From Methylobacterium planeticum (GTDB lineage Bacteria > Pseudomonadota > Alphaproteobacteria > Rhizobiales > Beijerinckiaceae): 64,000 nucleotides of DNA. The stretch lies in contig NZ_VZZJ01000008.1 of NCBI RefSeq assembly GCF_008806345.1, forward strand, positions 100,616 to 164,615, given 5' to 3'. This document shows, piece after piece, positions 60,353-64,000 of the stretch; within the stretch, counting starts at the first letter, position 1; each line of letters begins with the position of its first letter. Both the position numbers and the translations under genes were made by a program. The notes under the pieces were generated by a model. The model saw only the letters and a list, made by a program, of their open reading frames with translations, searched no databases and had not been told where the DNA came from.

Positions 60353-60925
60353 TCAGATTTCGGTGCCTTCCGCCAGCGCAAGCGCGTCCTCAATGTCGAC
60401 GCCAAGGTAGCGCACGGTGCTCTCGATCTTCGTGTGGCCCAACAGGATCTGAACCGCGCGTAAGTTACTGGTCCGCTTGTAAATCAACGAAGCCTTCGTC
60501 CGCCGTAGCGAGTGCGTCCCATAATCCTCTCGCCGAAGGCCGATACCTGACACCCACTCGTCCACCAGCCGGGCGTACTGTCGCGTGCTGATGTGAGCCG
60601 CATGGTCGGTGCGGCACGGAAAGGCGAACTCATTGAGCGCACCACCCCGACACTCCAGCCAAGCGAGCATGCTGGTGCGGGTCGGTTCCAGCAGTTCGAA
60701 TTACACGGGCCGCCCAGTCTTGCGCTGGATGATGATAGCCCGCGAGCGGACACAGCCGCCACTCACGAGATCACCGATCTTCAGTTTGACGATGTCGCAT
60801 CCGCGCAGCTTGCTGTCGATGGCAAGGTCGAACATGGCACGGTCGCGCACGCGCCGCTCGCCATCGAGCCAGAAACGGACTTGCGACCGCCTAAGTTCCT
60901 CATTTGTTCTCGTGGGGGGCAGCAT
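60353..60925 (-). pseudogene. tyrosine integrase inactivated by one stop codon
   Basis: Both halves of a 190-residue tyrosine integrase are intact and in one frame: MLPPTRTNEELRRSQVRFWL, AMFDLAIDSKLRGCDIVKLK (Arg I) and RAIIIQRKTGRPV, then TAA at 60701-60703, then FELLEPTRTSMLAWL, YGTHSLRRTKASLIYKRTSN (H-x-x-R), AVQILLGHTKIESTVRYLGV (His/Tyr). The family usually has Gln after GRPV, so one C-to-T change (CAA to TAA) would explain the stop. All RHRY residues are otherwise present. Translation of the second half from the internal Met gives only 105 residues. Confidence 0.85.
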
Positions 60926-60967
60926 GGGACGGCGGCGAGTGATGGTTGACCCGGAGTGGCGTTGAAA

Positions 60968-61156
60968 TCAGGGCCATGGGATCTTCCATTGGGTCCTGGT
61001 GGAGGATGCACCGGCCGCAAACCCATGCTTGTAGCCGGCCTTATAGATGCCAGACAGGATCGCGGCGATGCATGCCCCGACCACGAGTTGGTCGAGAAGT
61101 GACAGGGAGTCGAACCAGACCCACAACAGCATGCCGCTATACCCCGAACCCTGCAT
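60968..61156 (-). CDS. small membrane-segment protein, doubtful
   Basis: This 62-residue frame has one plausible transmembrane helix (LLDQLVVGACIAAILSGIY) followed by a basic tail with KHGFAAGASSTRTQWK. It resembles small phage- or plasmid-borne proteins, but there is no good ribosome-binding site and no recognised family. It lies between the integrase pseudogene and the recombinase remnant. Confidence 0.3.
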   Translation of the reverse strand: MQGSGYSGMLLWVWFDSLSLLDQLVVGACIAAILSGIYKAGYKHGFAAGASSTRTQWKIPWP

Positions 61157-61379
61157 CGACGCGAAGCATGAACCGGAGCGTCATCCGGTGGAAGTCCCTG
61201 ACCCATTCCAGGGCCAGGCTACGACGCCAGAGGGCTATGATCTCGTGACCCGGCAACGAGCAGGGCTAAGGGTAGCGAAAGCGGTAGCTGCCTCTCAACG
61301 CCTCGACCATACCGCGGTCAGCGGAGGACGGCCATCATCTCCAACATCGCCCCGCGCAAATCCTCGCCCATGTAGCCCG

Positions 61380-61520
61380 CGCCTCGACCCGCTGGACCCG
61401 CGCGGCGCTCTACTGGCCGCCCTTCGCGGTCGGAATACCCTGGGCGTTCAAGGCGTCGGCGATACCCTTCAGCGTGGGCGATCCGTCGAGCGATACAGGA
61501 TAGTCAGGCAAGCCTGAGGG
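61380..61520 (-). pseudogene. serine recombinase C-terminal remnant
   Basis: The minus strand reads PVSLDGSPTLKGIADALNAQ, GIPTAKGGQ, stop, SAARVQRVEAR. The pattern T-L-x-x-I-A-x-A-L-N-x-x-G-I-P-T-A-K-G-G-x-W-S-A-x-x-V is the C-terminal domain of large serine recombinases, and the stop (TAG at 61410-61412) stands where Trp (TGG) is expected. The catalytic N-terminal domain is missing. The remaining sequence up to motA (61521-61674) holds only a promoter region. Confidence 0.6.
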
Positions 61521-61674
61521 CGCGCGCGAAGCGCTACGGGATCAATTCGTAGACGGTCACCGAGTGGAAGCCCGGCCACAACTCTAAACTCGCCGTTAAC
61601 CTTAATCGGTAACTTGTCGGATCGTGAGTGGCTTCGCGCGGGCTGTACCTTCCGCCGCGCAAGGATGGAAAATT

Positions 61675-62532
61675 ATGCGGCTGATCGTCGGCGCACTGAT
61701 CGTCTTCGCCTGCGTCTTTGGCAGCTACGCGGCGATGGGTGGCCACCTGGAAGTCCTTTGGCAGCCGTACGAGTTCGTCATCATCCTCGGTGCAGCGATC
61801 GGTGCCTTCGTCATCGGCAACACCGGGCCGGTGCTCAAGGCCGTGCCCGCCATGCTGGGCACGCTCGTGAAGGGGCCCAAATACAATCAGCAATCCTATG
61901 TCGAACTGCTGGGCATGCAGTATTCCTTGTACAAACTGGTGAAGCAGAAGGGTTTGATGGCGCTCGAGCCTCACATTGAAGATCCGAGCGAGTCGACGCT
62001 GTTCAACGCCTTCCCGACCTTTGCAGAGAACCATCACGCGGTCGAGTTCGTCTGCGACTACATGCGTATGGTGACGCTGGGCGCCACCAACGTCCACGAG
62101 ATAGACGCTCTCATGGATGAGGAGCTTGAGACGCACCACCAGGAGCAGGAGCGTGTCGTTTCGGCCATGCAGTCGCTCGCCGACGGAACACCGGCGCTCG
62201 GCATCGTCGCCGCCGTGCTCGGCGTGATCAAGACGATGGGGGCGATCAAAGAGCCGCCGGAGGTGCTGGGACATCTGATCGGCGGCGCGCTCGTAGGCAC
62301 CTTCTTTGGCGTCTTCGTCGCCTATGGCTTCTTCGGGCCCATGGCGCAGTCGCTCAAGAGCCTCTTCGAGGCCGAATCCAAATACTACCTTTCACTCAAG
62401 GCGGGTCTCCTCGCCCACATCGCCGGCCAGCCGCCGGTGATGGCGGTCGAATTTGCCCGCAAGGCTCTGATGAGCGACGTCCGCCCGACCTTCAATGAAG
62501 TGGAAGCGGCAACCGCCGCTCTGCCCGCCTAG
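61675..62532 (+). CDS. motA: flagellar motor stator protein MotA
   Basis: The 285-residue stator subunit has four hydrophobic segments: MRLIVGALIVFACVFGSYAA, FVIILGAAIGAFVIG, ALGIVAAVLGVIKTM and ALVGTFFGVFVAYGFFGP, with the conserved Pro residues in GTPALG and FFGPMA that shape the proton path, and a large cytoplasmic loop that contacts FliG. With MotB it conducts protons to drive the flagellum. ATG 61675 follows AAGGATGG. motB follows 28 bases later. Confidence 0.97.
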   Translation: MRLIVGALIVFACVFGSYAAMGGHLEVLWQPYEFVIILGAAIGAFVIGNTGPVLKAVPAMLGTLVKGPKYNQQSYVELLGMQYSLYKLVKQKGLMALEPHIEDPSESTLFNAFPTFAENHHAVEFVCDYMRMVTLGATNVHEIDALMDEELETHHQEQERVVSAMQSLADGTPALGIVAAVLGVIKTMGAIKEPPEVLGHLIGGALVGTFFGVFVAYGFFGPMAQSLKSLFEAESKYYLSLKAGLLAHIAGQPPVMAVEFARKALMSDVRPTFNEVEAATAALPA

Positions 62533-62560
62533 ATCTGACCTAATCTCCAGCAGGGACGCG

Positions 62561-63433
62561 ATGGCCAATTCCCCCCAGCCGATCGTCATCAAGAAGGTCA
62601 AGAAGGCCGCTCATGCACACCACGGCGGGGCCTGGAAAATCGCCTATGCGGACTTCGTGACCGCCATGATGGCGTTTTTTCTGCTGATGTGGCTCATCAG
62701 CATGACGACGCAGGAGCAGAAAATCGGTTTGGCCGAGTACTTCGCGCCGGCGGCGATAAGCCCTGCAACCAGTGGCTCCGGCGGAATGTTGTACGGCACC
62801 GCCCTGGACACTTCAGGCAACAAGCCGACGACGCCCCGCGACGCAGAGATGGGCTCTGCCGAGCGGAAGGTTGGAGCACGCCCGACCAGTCTGGGCCGCG
62901 CCAGCGATCTCGATGCCAGCCGTGCGGCCGCCAGCATGCAGGCCGACTACAGTGCCATCGCCAGCCTCCGGCAGGCGCTCCAGAAGATGCCCGAGATTGC
63001 CGAGCTGTCGCGCAACATCGTATTCGATACGACCAAGGAGGGCGTGAACGTTTCCCTCGTGGACGAGGACGGCCGCTCCATGTTCCGCGAGGGCTCTGTC
63101 GACCCCTACGAGCGCACCCGTCGCGTGCTGGAGGCGCTCGCGCCCACCCTGCGCCGGCTGCCCAATCGCCTGTCCATCACCGGCCATACGGCCGCCGCGC
63201 GCCCGGGCTCGGCGCGGGCCGTCGAACCCTGGAACCTCACCGCCGGGCGTGCACTCGCCGTGCGCGAGATCCTGTCGGGTGCCGGGGTTCCCAACGACAA
63301 CTTCGCTTCCGTGGTGGGACGCGCCGACACCGAGCCGGTTTTCCCCGACAATCCCTACATCGCGCCGAACCGACGGGTGACGATCACCCTGCTCAATGCG
63401 AGTCCGCCGGTGCCCCCGGGCCTTCTTCGCTGA
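62561..63433 (+). CDS. motB: flagellar motor stator protein MotB
   Basis: The 290-residue protein has a basic N-terminus (IKKVKKAAHAHHGG), a single membrane helix with the proton-carrying Asp31 (AYADFVTAMMAFFLLMWLIS), a long linker and an OmpA-type peptidoglycan-binding domain (LSITGHTAA, NLTAGRALAVREILSGAGV, NRRVTITLLN) that anchors the stator to the wall. ATG 62561 follows CAGGGA. No other flagellar genes are in the window, and motA and motB form a two-gene unit. Confidence 0.97.
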   Translation: MANSPQPIVIKKVKKAAHAHHGGAWKIAYADFVTAMMAFFLLMWLISMTTQEQKIGLAEYFAPAAISPATSGSGGMLYGTALDTSGNKPTTPRDAEMGSAERKVGARPTSLGRASDLDASRAAASMQADYSAIASLRQALQKMPEIAELSRNIVFDTTKEGVNVSLVDEDGRSMFREGSVDPYERTRRVLEALAPTLRRLPNRLSITGHTAAARPGSARAVEPWNLTAGRALAVREILSGAGVPNDNFASVVGRADTEPVFPDNPYIAPNRRVTITLLNASPPVPPGLLR

Positions 63434-63811
63434 CGATCCTGCGTCGCCGGATTGCAGCGCAAGCAGACCTTCTGAAAGTCCGGGAACGGTCGATACCAAG
63501 CGGCCGGTCATTCGAAACCGAATGTCGGCTGTCGCGCCTCCAGCCAACTTCCGCTGTTGGCGCTCCGCAGACCGATAAGCTGGGCTGCTGTACCGTCCGT
63601 TTCGGACAAGCCGCCTGCATCGGCTGAGCGGCCGGGATGGGCTCGAAGCAGTCATGCGTCGCGATTCGAGCGAACGTCCGGTTTCTCAGCTTTGATTCCT
63701 GAAATCAGACCGGCGGTAAACCACCCATCTGAGACACTCACGCGAGCCCCGCGTGGCGGCCGAAGCTGGCCGATAGCTGCCGGTCTTCTTGGGGGCGGGC
63801 AAGGCGGTGAA
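63434..63811. other. intergenic after motB, degenerate repeat words
   Basis: No gene and no clear motB terminator are seen. The sequence 63440-63720 has words that resemble the dispersed intergenic family (for example ATGGGCTCGAAGCAGTC near 63637, a degenerate match to the 20-base word at 60294). Confidence 0.4.
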
Positions 63812-63891
63812 GCGGACATTCTGCGATCGCTCGGCATCACCCACAAGGGCACCCGGCCCGACACGCCAAAGGCCAACGGCACGGTCGAGCG
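63812..63891 (+). pseudogene. IS481-like transposase remnant
   Basis: The frame GGEADILRSLGITHKGTRPD and TPKANGTVER is the part of an IS481-type DDE transposase around the last catalytic residues (LGIxHxxTRPxxPxxNGxVER). The rest of the gene is missing to the left, and on the right it is cut exactly where the IS3-family end begins. Confidence 0.6.
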
Positions 63892-64000
63892 TGAACCGCG
63901 CCGGGATTTTCGGAGGCCGTTTGGTTTGGGTCAGGCGGCCAAGGCTTGGACCTCGGCCTGGGCATGATAGCGCGCTTGCGCCTCGGCGGGAGGCATGTTG
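63892..64000 (-). mobile_element. IS3-family element, right end, continues beyond window
   Basis: TGAACCGCGCCGGGATTTTC at 63892 resembles the terminal inverted repeat common to IS3-family elements (TGAACCGCCCCGGG...). Inside, on the minus strand, the frame 63931-64000 reads NMPPAEAQARYHAQAEVQAL and ends AA, the typical C-terminus of the IS3 OrfB transposase, with its stop TGA at 63931-63933. The 5' part of the gene lies outside the window. Confidence 0.7.
63931..64000 (-). CDS. IS3-family transposase OrfB, C-terminal end (partial)
   Basis: Only the last 22 residues are inside the window (MPPAEAQARYHAQAEVQALA and so on). The P-P-A-E-A-x-x-R-Y pattern is the common OrfB tail. The DDE residues would be upstream of the window's end on the minus strand. 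Confidence 0.65.
   Translation of the reverse strand, partial: NMPPAEAQARYHAQAEVQALAA

Noticed and set aside
61581..61612. TAAA-N15-AATCGGTAA as a flagellar sigma-28 promoter for motA
   Set aside because: The -10 part differs too much from GCCGATAA and the spacing match alone is weak.

Overview
The window looks like a stretch of a high-GC alphaproteobacterial chromosome, most likely Methylobacteriaceae (Methylobacterium or a close relative). This is inferred from the overall GC bias, a MucR/Ros-family regulator, CtrA-type boxes (TTAA-N7-TTAAC), MHYT-GGDEF-EAL signalling and a broken PQQ methanol dehydrogenase (XoxF/MxaF-like). No rRNA or other species marker is present, so the genus is not proven.

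Layout. Positions 1-4.9 kb are conserved backbone: a PhzF-like enzyme, a NUDIX hydrolase, a lipoprotein, an SRPBCC protein, leuA and tRNA-Lys(CTT). Just past the tRNA (5.2-5.8 kb) lies a scar made of methanol dehydrogenase and tyrosine recombinase fragments. From 6 to 13 kb there are mostly very small genes, a zinc-ligand-less MucR regulator, a CBS protein, two small genes each preceded by a CtrA-type box at the same distance, and several broken genes. From 13.7 to 20 kb is a signalling block: a soluble chemoreceptor, an MHYT-GGDEF-EAL protein with a BLUF photoreceptor, and an AmpG-like transporter.

Positions 20.6-29.4 kb hold one coherent amide-utilisation operon: an AmiC-like sensor, an AmiR-like ANTAR antiterminator, a leader with two tandem hairpins and an intrinsic terminator, a nitrilase-fold amidase, a branched-chain-type ABC importer with a permease-ATPase fusion, and an amidase-signature enzyme. 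Positions 29.6-36.1 kb (minus strand) form a catabolic cluster headed by a divergent LysR gene. Positions 37.3-41.1 kb carry single metabolic genes, including a HAD phosphatase, a SOUL protein and a carotenoid oxygenase.

The most interesting system is at 41.7-46.8 kb. It is a DevBCA-type exporter whose ATPase carries a C-terminal cyclic-nucleotide-binding domain, followed at once by a membrane adenylate cyclase with a periplasmic CXXCH-containing sensor domain. Together they look like a self-contained sensor, cAMP and exporter circuit.

Positions 47.5-58.8 kb hold a LysR/SDR divergent pair, a CHASE3-PAS hybrid histidine kinase with two receivers, a YjbR-like protein, a DUF2252 protein, a patatin-like lipase and two more short-chain dehydrogenases. 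Positions 59-61.5 kb are mobile-element debris: an IS110 transposase, an integrase stopped by one nonsense codon and a serine recombinase tail. motA and motB follow, and the window ends in an IS481 remnant interrupted by the end of an IS3-family element.
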